A stretch of 64,000 nucleotides of DNA, taken from contig NZ_CP163444.1 of the NCBI RefSeq assembly GCF_041053105.1, positions 5,146,001 to 5,210,000 on the forward strand, written 5' to 3'. The position numbers were made by a program, and so were the translations under genes. Each line of letters opens with the position of its first letter. The first letter of the stretch is position 1. The DNA comes from Streptomyces sp. R44 (GTDB lineage Bacteria; Actinomycetota; Actinomycetes; Streptomycetales; Streptomycetaceae). Below are positions 9,395 to 18,602 of this stretch, piece after piece. The notes under the pieces were generated by a model. The model had not been told where the DNA came from and did no database searches. It saw only the letters and a list, made by a program, of their open reading frames with translations.

Positions 9395-9961
9395 TCAGCC
9401 GACGACGACGACCTTCGCGCCGATCACCGCGAACGTCCACATCGCGTTCCCGTCGGCCCGCTTCATCCGGATGCCGCCGGTCTTCCGCGCCGGGTCCGGG
9501 GACGGCGTCGAGCCGTCGACCGCCGCGCTGAAGCCGATCGCCACGTCCTGGTTCGTGGCGAACCGCACCACGTGCTCGATCTGCACCCCGTCCGAACCGC
9601 GCACCGAACCCGAGCGCGAGGTCACGGTGTACGCCCCCGGAACCGGGTCGACCGTGCTCGGCCACACGGTGAACGTCCGGGTCGCCTTGCCCTTGCCGTC
9701 CACGAGCCACACCCGGCGGTCGCCGAGCGCGTACACGACCCGCTCGCCGCTGCCCGAGCCCGCGGGGACGGTGAGGGGGTCCTTGGCCGGCTGCTTGGGG
9801 CCGCCGCTCGGCGAGACGGAGGGGGCGGCCGTGCCCGGAGTCCGCGGCTTCACCGACAGATCGGCGGGCGCGTTCGCCGAGGCCTGGTAGGCGAGGACGC
9901 CGACCGCGACGATGGCCGCCGCCGTGAGCCCGGCCACGAATCCCGAGCTGCTCCGTGCCAC
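9395..9961 (-). CDS. Membrane-anchored YkuD-like protein lacking the catalytic cysteine
   Basis: An N-terminal membrane segment (GFVAGLTAAAIVAVGVLAY) is followed by a Pro/Ser/Thr linker and a C-terminal domain. That domain resembles the L,D-transpeptidase fold (ERVVYALGDRRVWLVDGKGK, PGAYTVTSRSGSVRG, HVVRFA). Where active enzymes have SxGCIRM it has TGGIRMKRADGN, so glycine replaces the nucleophilic cysteine and the protein should not be a transpeptidase. GTG at 9961 (188 residues) is preferred because AGAGGTGG stands at proper distance; GTG at 9970 is the alternative. It may bind wall material or act as a regulator. Confidence 0.75.
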   Translation of the reverse strand: MARSSSGFVAGLTAAAIVAVGVLAYQASANAPADLSVKPRTPGTAAPSVSPSGGPKQPAKDPLTVPAGSGSGERVVYALGDRRVWLVDGKGKATRTFTVWPSTVDPVPGAYTVTSRSGSVRGSDGVQIEHVVRFATNQDVAIGFSAAVDGSTPSPDPARKTGGIRMKRADGNAMWTFAVIGAKVVVVG

Positions 9962-10057
9962 CGTGCCCACCTCTCGTACGTACGTATCGAAGGGTGACGG
10001 TAGCAGCCGCCCGCCCGAGGTTCGGGGCAGCGTGCCCGGGAGCCGTAGGCTGTTCGC

Positions 10058-10714
10058 GTGCTGTTGCTCGCCATGGATACCGCCACCCCCGCCGTCACCG
10101 TCGCCCTCCACGACGGCGAGGCCGTCGTCGCCTCGTCGAGCCAGGTCGACGCCCGCCGTCACGGGGAGCTGCTGCTGCCCGCCGTCGACCGGGTCCTCGC
10201 CGAGGCCGGTCTCAAGCTCGACGCGGTCACCGGGATCGTCGTCGGCGTCGGCCCCGGCCCGTACACCGGGCTCCGCGTCGGCCTCGTCACGGCCGCGGCC
10301 TTCTCCTCCGCGCTCGGCGTGCCGGTGCACGGCCTGTGCACCCTCGACGGCCTCGCGTACGCCTCCGGGATCGAGGAGCCCTTCGCCGTCGCGACGGACG
10401 CGCGGCGCAAGGAGGTCTACTGGGCGCGGTACGAGAACGCCCGCACCCGCGTGACCGACGCGTCCGTCGACCGGCCCGCCGACATCGCCGCCTCGCTCGC
10501 CGGACTCCCCGTCGTCGGCGCCGGCGCCCTCCTCTACCCCGAGGCCTTCCCGGACGCCCGCGAGCCCGAGCACCAGTCGGCCGCCGCGCTCGCGGGGCTC
10601 GCCGCGGAGAAGCTCAAGGCCGGCGAGGGCGGCTTCCTCGACCCGCTGCCGATGTACCTGCGCCGCCCCGACGCGCAGGTGCCGAAGAACTACAAGGTGG
10701 TCACCCCCAAGTGA
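10058..10714 (+). CDS. tsaB: tRNA t6A complex dimerization subunit TsaB
   Basis: ASKHA-fold partner that dimerises with TsaD and supports threonylcarbamoyl transfer to tRNA. It begins LLLAMDTATPAVTVAL, has the GVGPGPYTGLRVGL block, and then SALGVPVHGLCTLDGLAY. The 218 residues are typical. It overlaps the following rimI by the four bases GTGA (10711-10714), so the two are translationally coupled. Confidence 0.95.
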   Translation: MLLLAMDTATPAVTVALHDGEAVVASSSQVDARRHGELLLPAVDRVLAEAGLKLDAVTGIVVGVGPGPYTGLRVGLVTAAAFSSALGVPVHGLCTLDGLAYASGIEEPFAVATDARRKEVYWARYENARTRVTDASVDRPADIAASLAGLPVVGAGALLYPEAFPDAREPEHQSAAALAGLAAEKLKAGEGGFLDPLPMYLRRPDAQVPKNYKVVTPK

Positions 10715-11211
10715 GCGCCGCGACGCAGGCCGCCGTGCTGCGCGAGATGCGCTGGTGGGACATCGCGCCGGTGCTCGCGCTCGAAGCCGAGCTGTTCCCC
10801 GAGGACGCCTGGTCGGAGGGGATGTTCTGGTCGGAGCTCGCGCATGCCAGGGGCCCGAAGGCCACCCGCCACTACGTCGTCGCGGAGGACCCGGCCGACG
10901 GCCGGCTCGTCGGCTACGCCGGCCTGGCCGCCGCCGGCGGACTCGGCGACGTGCAGACCATCGCCGTCTCCCGCGACCAGTGGGGCACGGGCCTCGGCGC
11001 CCGGCTCCTCACCGACCTGCTGAAGGAAGCCACCGCCTTCGAGTGCGAGGAGGTCCTCCTCGAAGTGCGCGTGGACAACACCCGGGCCCAGAAGCTCTAC
11101 GAGCGCTTCGGCTTCGAGCCCATCGGGTTCCGGCGCGGCTACTACCAGCCGGGCAATGTCGACGCGCTCGTGATGCGACTGATCGTTCAAGGAACTGGGA
11201 CTGAGATCTGA
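10711..11211 (+). CDS. rimI: Ribosomal protein S18-alanine N-acetyltransferase, GNAT family
   Basis: Acetyl-CoA-dependent N-acetyltransferase of the RimI type. The motif A region [21 protein letters not shown] binds acetyl-Co[23 protein letters not shown] and GFRRGYY are typical RimI blocks. GTG at 10711 overlaps the tsaB stop, and its TGA shares one base with the tsaD ATG (TGATG), giving a tight tsaB-rimI-tsaD cluster. The target protein in actinomycetes may differ from S18. Confidence 0.92.
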   Translation: MSAATQAAVLREMRWWDIAPVLALEAELFPEDAWSEGMFWSELAHARGPKATRHYVVAEDPADGRLVGYAGLAAAGGLGDVQTIAVSRDQWGTGLGARLLTDLLKEATAFECEEVLLEVRVDNTRAQKLYERFGFEPIGFRRGYYQPGNVDALVMRLIVQGTGTEI

Positions 11212-12317
11212 TGGCTGCTGACGAACCGCTGGTACTCGGCATCGAGACCTCCTGCGACGAGACCGGCGTCGGCATCGTCCACGGGACCACCCTCCTCGCC
11301 GACGCCGTCGCCTCCAGCGTCGACACCCACGCCCGCTTCGGCGGCGTCGTCCCCGAGATCGCCTCCCGCGCCCATCTGGAGGCCATGGTCCCGACGATCG
11401 AGCGCGCCCTGAAGACGGCCGGGATCTCCGCGAAGGACCTCGACGGCATCGCCGTCACCGCCGGACCCGGTCTCGCGGGCGCGCTGCTCGTCGGCGTCTC
11501 CGCCGCCAAGGCGTACGCGTACGCCCTCGGCAAGCCGCTCTACGGCGTCAACCACCTCGCCTCGCACATCTGCGTCGACCAGCTGGAGCACGGGAAGCTG
11601 CCCGAGCCGACGATGGCCCTCCTGGTCTCCGGCGGGCACTCCTCGCTGCTGCTCTCGTCCGACATCACCTCCGACGTGCGGCCGATGGGCGCCACCATCG
11701 ACGACGCGGCCGGCGAGGCCTTCGACAAGATCGCCCGCGTCCTCGACCTGGGCTTCCCCGGCGGACCGGTCATCGACCGGCTCGCCAAGGAGGGCGACCC
11801 GGCGGCGATCGCGTTCCCGCGTGGCCTCAGCGGCTCCCGCGACCCCGCCTACGACTTCTCCTTCTCCGGCCTCAAGACGGCCGTGGCGCGCTGGATCGAG
11901 GCCAAGCGGGCGGCCGGCGAGGACGTGCCCGTACGGGACGTGGCCGCGTCCTTCCAGGAGGCGGTCGTCGACGTGCTCACCCGCAAGGCCGTCCGGGCCT
12001 GCAAGGACGAGGGCGTCGACCACCTGATGATCGGCGGCGGCGTCGCCGCGAACTCGCGGCTGCGGGCCCTCGCCCAGGAGCGCTGCGAACGCGCCGGGAT
12101 CCGGCTGCGGGTGCCGCGGCCGGGCCTGTGCACGGACAACGGCGCGATGGTCGCGGCCCTCGGCTCCGAGATGGTCGCCCGCAACCGGCCGGCCTCGGAC
12201 CTGGAGCTGTCCGCGGACTCGTCGCTGCCGGTGACGGACCCGCACGTGCCCGGGGCGTCGCACGACCACGACCACGATCACGTGCACGAGGTCAGCAAGG
12301 AGAACCTGTACTCGTGA
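11211..12317 (+). CDS. tsaD: tRNA N6-adenosine threonylcarbamoyltransferase
   Basis: Catalytic subunit of t6A37 synthesis. It opens [15 protein letters not shown]. The metal-binding histidines are in NHLASH, the phosphate loop region is [10 protein letters not shown], and [11 protein letters not shown] is the family signature near the end. The last 30 residues add a His/Asp-rich tail ([10 protein letters not shown]) beyond the usual end, which could bind metal. Its 368 residues are slightly longer than usual because of that tail. Its stop overlaps the start of the next gene (GTGA). Confidence 0.96.
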   Translation: MAADEPLVLGIETSCDETGVGIVHGTTLLADAVASSVDTHARFGGVVPEIASRAHLEAMVPTIERALKTAGISAKDLDGIAVTAGPGLAGALLVGVSAAKAYAYALGKPLYGVNHLASHICVDQLEHGKLPEPTMALLVSGGHSSLLLSSDITSDVRPMGATIDDAAGEAFDKIARVLDLGFPGGPVIDRLAKEGDPAAIAFPRGLSGSRDPAYDFSFSGLKTAVARWIEAKRAAGEDVPVRDVAASFQEAVVDVLTRKAVRACKDEGVDHLMIGGGVAANSRLRALAQERCERAGIRLRVPRPGLCTDNGAMVAALGSEMVARNRPASDLELSADSSLPVTDPHVPGASHDHDHDHVHEVSKENLYS

Positions 12318-12574
12318 GGCTCACGCTCATGTGGGAGGCCAGGGCCGCCCAGGGCCGGGGCGCCGAGCTCCTGGAGTGGGCGCGGGCGCGGGCGCGGGTC
12401 CTCGCCCGGGAGCCGGTCCGCCGGGAGATCTTCCGGGCCCCGCAGGACCGGGTCCTCGTCCTCACCTGGTGGGAGGCGGAGGCCTTCGACGCCGAACTGC
12501 CCGAGCTGCCGGAGCCGGACGCGGAGCTGATCACCCGTCCGGTCCACCGCTGGCGCTTCGAATCGGTCGAGTAA
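12314..12574 (+). CDS. Conserved small protein, possible dimeric alpha/beta-barrel fold
   Basis: The 86-residue protein starts at a GTG that overlaps the tsaD stop by four bases, so it is translationally coupled to tsaD. The pattern [15 protein letters not shown], then a helix, then [19 protein letters not shown] resembles the antibiotic-biosynthesis-monooxygenase fold, where a short strand-helix-strand unit dimerises. No catalytic residue is evident. Membership of the tsaD transcript is clear; the function is unknown. Confidence 0.7.
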   Translation: MRLTLMWEARAAQGRGAELLEWARARARVLAREPVRREIFRAPQDRVLVLTWWEAEAFDAELPELPEPDAELITRPVHRWRFESVE

Positions 12575-12631
12575 GCGATTCCCGGCCGAAAATAGAGCAA
12601 CCTTTCGAGCGTTTCGGGCATCCCACAGCGC

Positions 12632-13480
12632 GTGAAGAAGACGATCGCGCTGTGGGCGGCCCTGACCACCGTCGCCCTCCTGGTGACCGGCTGCACGGCC
12701 TCGGCGGCCGAGGAGCCCGCCGCCGTGCAGACCCCCGGGCCGAGGACGACCACCCCCGCGGCCGGACACGAGGCGCCCGCGGCCCCCGGAGCCGCCGCGG
12801 CCGCCGCGTACCGGAAATGGGGCCTGAAGCCCTTCGCCGCCCCGCCCGCCCCGCCCGCGGTCAAGCCCGTCGTCCGCCCGGCCGGCGGGCCGGTGCCCGT
12901 CATCAGCGAGATACCCACCCGCGAGAAGATCGTCTTCATCACGATCGACGACGGGGCCGAGAAGGACCCCGAGTTCGTCCGGATGATGAAGGACCTCAAG
13001 GTCCCCTTCACGATGTTCCTCACGGACTCGGCCATACGCGCCGACTACGGCTACTTCGCCCCGCTCATCGCCCAGGGCAACGGCCTCGCCAACCACACCC
13101 TCACCCACCCCAACCTGCGCACCCTCTCCCAGGAGGGGCAGCGCCGGGAGATCTGCGGCCAGCAGACGAGGCTGAAGGAGCGGTACGGCACCACCCCGCG
13201 GCTCTTCCGCCCGCCGTACGGCAACTGGAACGAGGCCACGCGCGCGGCGGCGGGGGAGTGCGGGGTCGACGCGATCGTGCTGTGGCGCGAGTCCATGCAG
13301 ATCAAGAACATGCAGTACCAGCGCGGCGACCGGAAGCTGCACCCCGGCGACATCGTCCTGGCCCACTTCCGGGGCCCGTCCGAGCTCAAGGGCCGGACGA
13401 TGACCGAGATGACGGCGACGATGCTGCGGAGGATCCAGGAGCAGGGCTTCACGGTCGCGCGCCTGGAGGACTACGTCTGA
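12632..13480 (+). CDS. Polysaccharide deacetylase lipoprotein (NodB domain)
   Basis: Probable metal-dependent deacetylase acting on cell-wall or extracellular polysaccharide. The N-terminal signal ends in a lipobox, VTGC (Cys21), so it should be membrane-anchored. After a Pro/Ala linker the NodB domain has FITIDDGAEKDPEF (Asp-Asp motif), NHTLTHPNL (metal histidines) and LFRPPYGNWNE, then HPGDIVLAHFRG. It is clearly related to the protein at 18603-19517: same linker (PAPPAVKP), same motif spacing, same ending LEDYV. Confidence 0.9.
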   Translation: MKKTIALWAALTTVALLVTGCTASAAEEPAAVQTPGPRTTTPAAGHEAPAAPGAAAAAAYRKWGLKPFAAPPAPPAVKPVVRPAGGPVPVISEIPTREKIVFITIDDGAEKDPEFVRMMKDLKVPFTMFLTDSAIRADYGYFAPLIAQGNGLANHTLTHPNLRTLSQEGQRREICGQQTRLKERYGTTPRLFRPPYGNWNEATRAAAGECGVDAIVLWRESMQIKNMQYQRGDRKLHPGDIVLAHFRGPSELKGRTMTEMTATMLRRIQEQGFTVARLEDYV

Positions 13481-13579
13481 GAAATTCTCCGGGCGCGGTG
13501 TCGATGCGGGCGGACCCCGTTCGACGTATGTGTGGACGGCGGGGAACGGCCCCGCCCACCGCACCACCGAGGAGTCGTC

Positions 13580-13945
13580 ATGCCCCGCTTCCTGTCCCTC
13601 GTCCGCATCGAGGAGAACACCATCGACATGGAGAGCGCCGACCCCGGCTTCGAGGAGCGCATGGGCGCGCTCTTCGAGGAGATCACCAAGGCCGGCGCCA
13701 TGGTGGACACGGCCGGGCTCAAGCCCACCGCCGAGGCCACCCGGATCACCTGGTCGGACGGGAAGCTGTCGTTCACCGACGGCCCGTTCACCGAGACCAA
13801 GGAGGTCGTCGGCGGCTACGCGATGCTCCAGTGCAAGGACATGGCCGAGGCCGTCGAGTGGGGGAAGCGGTTCCTGGCCGTCCACCCGACGCACTGGAAG
13901 GTCGGCCTGGAGGTCCGCGAGGTCGAGGAGATGCCGGAAGGCTGA
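13580..13945 (+). CDS. YCII-related (DGPF-domain) protein
   Basis: Small ferredoxin-fold-like protein of the DGPF family. SLVRIEEN stands near the start and FTDGPFTETKEVVGGYAML holds the diagnostic DGPF motif; WGKRFL and ELRE-like EVREVEEMPEG close it. ATG at 13580 follows GAGGAG. Such proteins are typically encoded next to ECF42 sigma factors, as here (25 bp before one), and are thought to be part of the same regulatory unit. The biochemical role is unknown. Confidence 0.88.
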   Translation: MPRFLSLVRIEENTIDMESADPGFEERMGALFEEITKAGAMVDTAGLKPTAEATRITWSDGKLSFTDGPFTETKEVVGGYAMLQCKDMAEAVEWGKRFLAVHPTHWKVGLEVREVEEMPEG

Positions 13946-13970
13946 CGCGCGCTGTGCTGTCATACGGGAT

Positions 13971-15206
13971 GTGACGGTGCAGAGCACGCTGGAGACGGTC
14001 TTCCGGATGGAGTCGGCGCGGATCATCGCCACGGTGGCGCGGATCGTCAGGGACGTCGGCATCGCCGAGGAGCTCGCCCAGGACGCGCTCGTCTCCGCCC
14101 TGGAGCAGTGGCCGCGGTCAGGGATCCCGGACAGCCCGGGAGCCTGGCTGACGGCCGCGGCCAAGCACCGCGCCGTCGACCTCGTACGGCGGCGCGAGAC
14201 GTACGCCCGGAAGCTCGCCGAGGTGGGCAGGACGCTCTCCGAGGAGTCGTACGACCCCGAGCCGGCCGGCCCGGGCGACATCGACGACGACGTCCTCCGG
14301 CTCGTCTTCACCACCTGCCACCCGGTGCTCTCCGCCGACGCGCGGGCGGCGCTCACGCTGCGGCTCGTCGGCGGGCTGCGGACGGACGAGATCGCCCGCG
14401 CCTTCCTCGTGCCGGAGGCGACGGTCGCGGCGCGGATCACCCGGGCCAAGCGGACGCTCGCGAAGGCGGGCGTGGAGTTCGAGGTGCCGTACGGGGCGGA
14501 CCGGGCGGCACGGCTCGGCTCCGTCCTGGAGGTCGTCTACCTGATCTTCAACGAGGGGTACGCGGCGACCGCCGGCGACGACCTCCTTCGCCCCGGCCTC
14601 TGCGAGGACGCGCTGCGGCTCGCGCGGGGCCTGGCCGCGCTGATGCCGGGGGAGAGCGAGGCCCACGGCCTCGCCGCCCTGCTCGAACTCCAGGCCTCCC
14701 GGACGGCGGCCCGGACCGGCCCCGACGGGCGGCCGGTGCTCCTGGCGGACCAGAACCGCAGCCGCTGGAACCGTCTCCTCATGCGCCGCGGGTACGCCGC
14801 CCTCGCGCGCGCCGGGGACGGGCGCTCCTACGGGCCGTACGCCCTCCAGGCCGCGATCGCCGCCTGCCACGCGCGGGCCGCCTCGTACGAGGCCACGGAC
14901 TGGTCGACCATCGCCGCGCTGTACGCCCGGCTCGGCACCCTGACACCGTCTCCGGTGGTCGAGCTGAACCGCGCGGTCGCGGTGTCGATGACCGAGGGCC
15001 CGGCCGCGGCCCTCGCCCTCGTCGACGCCCTCGCCGGCGAACCCTCCCTGGCCCGCTACCACCTGCTGCCGAGCGTCCGCGGCGACCTCCTCGCCCGCCT
15101 GGGCCGTACGGCGGAGGCGCGGGCGGAGTTCGAGCGCGCGGCCGCGCTCACCCGCAACGAGAGCGAGCGGGCGCTGCTGCTCGAACGGGCGCGGGGGGCT
15201 CAGTAG
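13971..15206 (+). CDS. ECF RNA polymerase sigma factor with long C-terminal extension (ECF42-type)
   Basis: Sigma-70 region 2 is at the N-terminus (VFRMESARIIATVARIVRDV, AQDALVSALEQWP, AWLTAAAKHRAVDLVRRR). Region 4 follows (LTLRLVGGLRTDEIARAFLV, AARITRAKRTLAKAG). About 200 further residues look TPR-like (IAALYARLGTLTPSPVVELN, ARAEFERAAALTRNESER). This layout and the DGPF gene just upstream are those of the ECF42 group, in which the extension rather than an anti-sigma factor is thought to control activity. No anti-sigma gene is present. GTG at 13971 gives 411 residues. Confidence 0.88.
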   Translation: MTVQSTLETVFRMESARIIATVARIVRDVGIAEELAQDALVSALEQWPRSGIPDSPGAWLTAAAKHRAVDLVRRRETYARKLAEVGRTLSEESYDPEPAGPGDIDDDVLRLVFTTCHPVLSADARAALTLRLVGGLRTDEIARAFLVPEATVAARITRAKRTLAKAGVEFEVPYGADRAARLGSVLEVVYLIFNEGYAATAGDDLLRPGLCEDALRLARGLAALMPGESEAHGLAALLELQASRTAARTGPDGRPVLLADQNRSRWNRLLMRRGYAALARAGDGRSYGPYALQAAIAACHARAASYEATDWSTIAALYARLGTLTPSPVVELNRAVAVSMTEGPAAALALVDALAGEPSLARYHLLPSVRGDLLARLGRTAEARAEFERAAALTRNESERALLLERARGAQ

Positions 15207-16636
15207 CGCAGGATGTGGCCGACCGACGTGCCGACGAGGACCGTGCCGTCGGGGGCCGCGTGGACCGAGAGCTGCCCGTGGCGGGGAAGCGGGCGCCGGG
15301 CGAGGACGGTGCCGTCGGCCGTGGCGACCGAGACGAGGGTGCCGTCCGCGCACAGGGCGTGCGCGACGCCTGCGTGCGTGTCGAGGTCGACGATCTCCGC
15401 GTCCAGGGGCCGGGTCCAGACCACGTCCCCGGCGGGGAAGGTCCGGCGGACCAGCTCCTGCCGTCCGTGCAGGAGGGCGGGGCCGGCGGTGTCGGAGACG
15501 TACACGGTTCTGCCGAGCGGCGCGTCGGCGGCGAAGAGCACCGTCTCGGCGGTGGAGCGGGGGTCCAGCGCGATCACCTCGCGGCGCCGTCGCGTGAACA
15601 GCAGCTCGGGGCAGCGGCGCGCGTCGAGCGGGACGAGCTCGTCACGGTCCGGCTCGTGGACCGTGGCGAGCGGGGTGCCGTCGGCGGCGAAGAAGCGGGT
15701 GTCGGGCGGGTCGGGGCGTTCGTTCCGGTAGCTGCGCTCGAAGGTGTCCCGGACCGCCCAGGTGCCGTCCGTACGGGCCGACAGCGCCGCCGAGAAAGGC
15801 ACCGAGGGGTGGTCGAGGACCGTGCCGTCCGAAGTGTCGACGAGCGGGAAGTCGGTTCGGTCCATCGGGCGGGGGACGGCCACGCGTGCCGTCCGCTCGT
15901 CGGCGGCGACCACGATCCGCGTACCGCCGAGCGGCGTCGGCGCGGGAATGCTCCACAGCGGTGATCCGTCGGGGGCCCAGCACTCCAGCGTGGTGCGGTT
16001 GCGGGTGGCGAGCACGCGGCCGTCGCTCAGCCCGGCCACGGACCGGACGGCGGTCCTGCCGACGTAGTTCCTGCCCGCCCGCGCGGCGAACGGCTGGAGG
16101 AGTGTCAGGGGGGATCCCGTGTCCGGGTACGTGACCTGGTCGAGCACGGGCCCGTCGAGGGCGGTCAGGTCGAGGGCATCGGCGGCGAGGCCGCGCCAGT
16201 CGTCCCGGACGACGGTGGGCCGGGAGACGTGGTGAACGTACTCGTCGTGCATGTCCACCGCGCGGAAGGTGAGTTCGAGCGTACGGGGATCCGGCCAGCG
16301 GACCAGGTCGATGCCCCGGCGGGGGTCGGTGAAGTCGACGCGGTGGCCGGTGTCGGCTTCGAGGAGGGTGAGGCCGCCCGCGCGGAGGTACTCGTCGCCG
16401 TTGTCGAGGCCGATGGCGAGGAGCGGGAGCGTGGGGTGGAAGGCGATCGGCTCGGCCTCCTCGGTGAACGTCAGGAGGTGCGCGCAGGAGAGGTCGGCCG
16501 CGCGGTAGACGGCCACGCGGCTCTGTCCGGCCCAGCACGCACTGGCCGCGATCCACTGCCCGTCGGCGCTGACGACCGCCTGGTCGGCGTTCCCGAGCAG
16601 TTCGGAGAAGGGCTCGTCGTGCAGGAGATCAGCCAT
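15200..16636 (-). CDS. Predicted beta-propeller (WD40/PQQ-like) protein of unknown function
   Basis: The 478-residue protein has repeated segments of the form aspartate-glycine-strand (SADGQWIAAS, LSDGRVLATRNRTTLECW, TDGTWAVRD, CADGTLVSVATADGTVLA, APDGTVLVGTSVGHIL), as expected for a propeller with about seven blades. It has no signal peptide or membrane segment, so it is probably cytoplasmic. Its start overlaps the end of the 16629-17276 gene by 8 bp, so the two form a two-gene unit. Its 3' end overlaps the sigma gene by 7 bp, tail to tail. Confidence 0.75.
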   Translation of the reverse strand: MADLLHDEPFSELLGNADQAVVSADGQWIAASACWAGQSRVAVYRAADLSCAHLLTFTEEAEPIAFHPTLPLLAIGLDNGDEYLRAGGLTLLEADTGHRVDFTDPRRGIDLVRWPDPRTLELTFRAVDMHDEYVHHVSRPTVVRDDWRGLAADALDLTALDGPVLDQVTYPDTGSPLTLLQPFAARAGRNYVGRTAVRSVAGLSDGRVLATRNRTTLECWAPDGSPLWSIPAPTPLGGTRIVVAADERTARVAVPRPMDRTDFPLVDTSDGTVLDHPSVPFSAALSARTDGTWAVRDTFERSYRNERPDPPDTRFFAADGTPLATVHEPDRDELVPLDARRCPELLFTRRRREVIALDPRSTAETVLFAADAPLGRTVYVSDTAGPALLHGRQELVRRTFPAGDVVWTRPLDAEIVDLDTHAGVAHALCADGTLVSVATADGTVLARRPLPRHGQLSVHAAPDGTVLVGTSVGHILRY

Positions 16637-17276
16637 GGTGCTCCGTCAGGTGGGCGAACGTGGTCCTGGCGAGGACGTCCAGGGTCTCCGGGGTCGCCGT
16701 CGGGGCGAGCTGCGCGAAGGACGCGGCGAAGGCCGGGGAGTCCGCGCGGAGCGTCCGCGCCTCCAGGGCCTGGGTGAGGCGCGGGATCAACTCATGGAAG
16801 CAGAAGGGGTGTTCGGCCTCGACGAAGGCCCGCAGGCTCTCCTCGTACGAGGCGTACTCGCCGTCGTACGCCCAGCCGTCGAGGGAGAGCAGGAGGGGGA
16901 ACTGGGCCCGTACCTCCCAGGCGGACAGCGGCACGTCCTCGTACCGGGCGTCGCCCTCGCGGTCCGCGAGCCGCAGCAGCGTCGCGAGGTCCGTCATGAA
17001 GGCGGGTACGCCCTTGGTGCCGGCGGCCGTCCGCCAGGCGCGGCGGGCCGCCTCCGGGCAGGTCGCGAGGAACTCCTCGGTGAACGCGGTGGACAGGTAG
17101 TCCAGTTGGGAGGCGAGTGTCTGCGGGGTCTCCCGCCAGGCCGCGTCCCAGTGGTTCAGGCGCAGGACCCGCTTCAGGCGCAGGACCTCCCACTCCAGCG
17201 GGTCCGGCCCGGCGGCCAGGCCGGCGAGGTGCGCGAGCGGGCCGCCGGTGAACATGCCTTCCGGGTGCAGTGCCAT
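16629..17276 (-). CDS. Conserved protein of unknown function, 215 residues
   Basis: I do not recognise a family. The protein is soluble and largely helical, rich in Leu, Ala and Trp (RLKRVLRLNHWDAAWRETP, SLDGWAYDGEYASYEESL). It has no signal, membrane segment or enzyme motif. It is translated together with the beta-propeller gene that it overlaps by 8 bp. The pair follows the methyltransferase gene after 9 bp, so three genes on this strand may share a transcript. Confidence 0.65.
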   Translation of the reverse strand: MALHPEGMFTGGPLAHLAGLAAGPDPLEWEVLRLKRVLRLNHWDAAWRETPQTLASQLDYLSTAFTEEFLATCPEAARRAWRTAAGTKGVPAFMTDLATLLRLADREGDARYEDVPLSAWEVRAQFPLLLSLDGWAYDGEYASYEESLRAFVEAEHPFCFHELIPRLTQALEARTLRADSPAFAASFAQLAPTATPETLDVLARTTFAHLTEHHG

Positions 17277-17285
17277 GAGCTCCCC

Positions 17286-18473
17286 CTAGGACTTGTTCGC
17301 CGGCCGGCCGATCAGCATCGTCGGGGCCCCCGCGACCCGGGTGAGGAGGACGGTCGCCGCGTTCGGGCCCTTCGGCTTCACCCTGCGGCGGATCTCCTCC
17401 GGTTCGACCGCCGAGCCGCGCTTCTTCACCGTCAGGGTGCCGACCTCGCGCTCCCGCAGCAGGGCCTTCAACTTCTTCAGGTTGAAGGGGAGTTCGTCGG
17501 TGATCTCGTAGGCGGCGGCGTACGGGGTCGGGTGCAGCTCGTCCGCCGTGACGTACGCGATCGTCTCGTCGATCAGGCCGCCGCCCAGCTCCTCCGCCAC
17601 CTCGGCGACCAGGTGCGCGCGGATGACGGCGCCGTCCGGCTCGTACAGATAGCGGCCGACCGGGCGGACCGCCGGGTCCGGCAGCCCCCGGCCCGTCAGG
17701 GTGGTCCCGGAGGGCAGCAGGGTGGCCCGGCGGGCGCCCGGCTCCGTGCCGAACCAGAGCACGGCCTCCTTGACGTCCCCGCCGTCCGAGATCCACTCGG
17801 CCTCCGCCTCCTCGGGCACCGCCTCGTGCGGGATGCCCGGCGCGATCTTGAGCGCGGCGCGCGGGGCCTTGCGGGCCGCCTCGATCGCCCAGGACAGCGG
17901 CGGGGAGTACGCCTCGGGGTCGAAGATCCTGCCCCGGCCGCCGCGCCGCGCCGGGTCGACGAAGACCGCGTCGTACGGGCTCGTGTCGATCTCCGTCACG
18001 TCCGCGCAGCGCACCTCGATCAGCCCCGCGAGGCCCAGCGCCTCGGCGTTGGCCCGGACGGTCTCGGCGGTCAGCGGGTCCCGGTCGACGGCGAGGACGG
18101 AGATCCCGGCGCGGGCGAGGGCGATCGCGTCGCCGCCGATCCCGGAGCAGAGGTCGGCGACACTGCCGACGCCCATCGCCTTCAGCCGGGCCGCCCGGTA
18201 CGTACCCACCGAGGCGCGGGTCGACTGCTCGACGCCGTGGGGCGTGAAGTACATCCGGTACGCGTCCTCGGCGCCGAACTTCGCCACCGCCCGCTGCCGC
18301 AGCCGCGCCTGCCCGAGGGCCGCGCCGACCAGCTCGGCGGGGTGGTCGCGGCGCAGCCGGGAGGCGATCGCCAGCTCCTGGGCGGGGTCGTGGTCGCGCA
18401 GGGCGGCGAGGAGCGTCTGCCCCTCGGGGCTGAGCAGGGCGGCGAAGGAGGCGAGGTCGGTCACCCGTCCCAT
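17286..18473 (-). CDS. SAM-dependent methyltransferase with THUMP-like C-terminal domain
   Basis: Class I methyltransferase, probably acting on RNA. VADLCSGIGGDAIALA is the SAM-binding motif I, LAVDRDPLT motif II and YDAVFVDPARR motif IV. The C-terminal third (KKLKALLREREVGTLTVKKRGSA, then RRRVKPKGPNAATVLLTRV) resembles the THUMP-like domain of actinobacterial proteins of this type. ATG at 18473 gives 395 residues starting MGRVTDLASF; the frame is open further upstream, but that part reads as unlikely protein. Confidence 0.85.
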   Translation of the reverse strand: MGRVTDLASFAALLSPEGQTLLAALRDHDPAQELAIASRLRRDHPAELVGAALGQARLRQRAVAKFGAEDAYRMYFTPHGVEQSTRASVGTYRAARLKAMGVGSVADLCSGIGGDAIALARAGISVLAVDRDPLTAETVRANAEALGLAGLIEVRCADVTEIDTSPYDAVFVDPARRGGRGRIFDPEAYSPPLSWAIEAARKAPRAALKIAPGIPHEAVPEEAEAEWISDGGDVKEAVLWFGTEPGARRATLLPSGTTLTGRGLPDPAVRPVGRYLYEPDGAVIRAHLVAEVAEELGGGLIDETIAYVTADELHPTPYAAAYEITDELPFNLKKLKALLREREVGTLTVKKRGSAVEPEEIRRRVKPKGPNAATVLLTRVAGAPTMLIGRPANKS

Positions 18474-18602
18474 TCTGGCCCCTGGAGCACTGTGGGCCGG
18501 CCGGGGGACGGTGGGCGCCGTACGGCGGTGTCGTGGCCCGGAGGGGCGCTCGCGCTGACAGGATGCGGCGCCATGCAGCTCGTACGACAAAAGGACCAGA
18601 TG

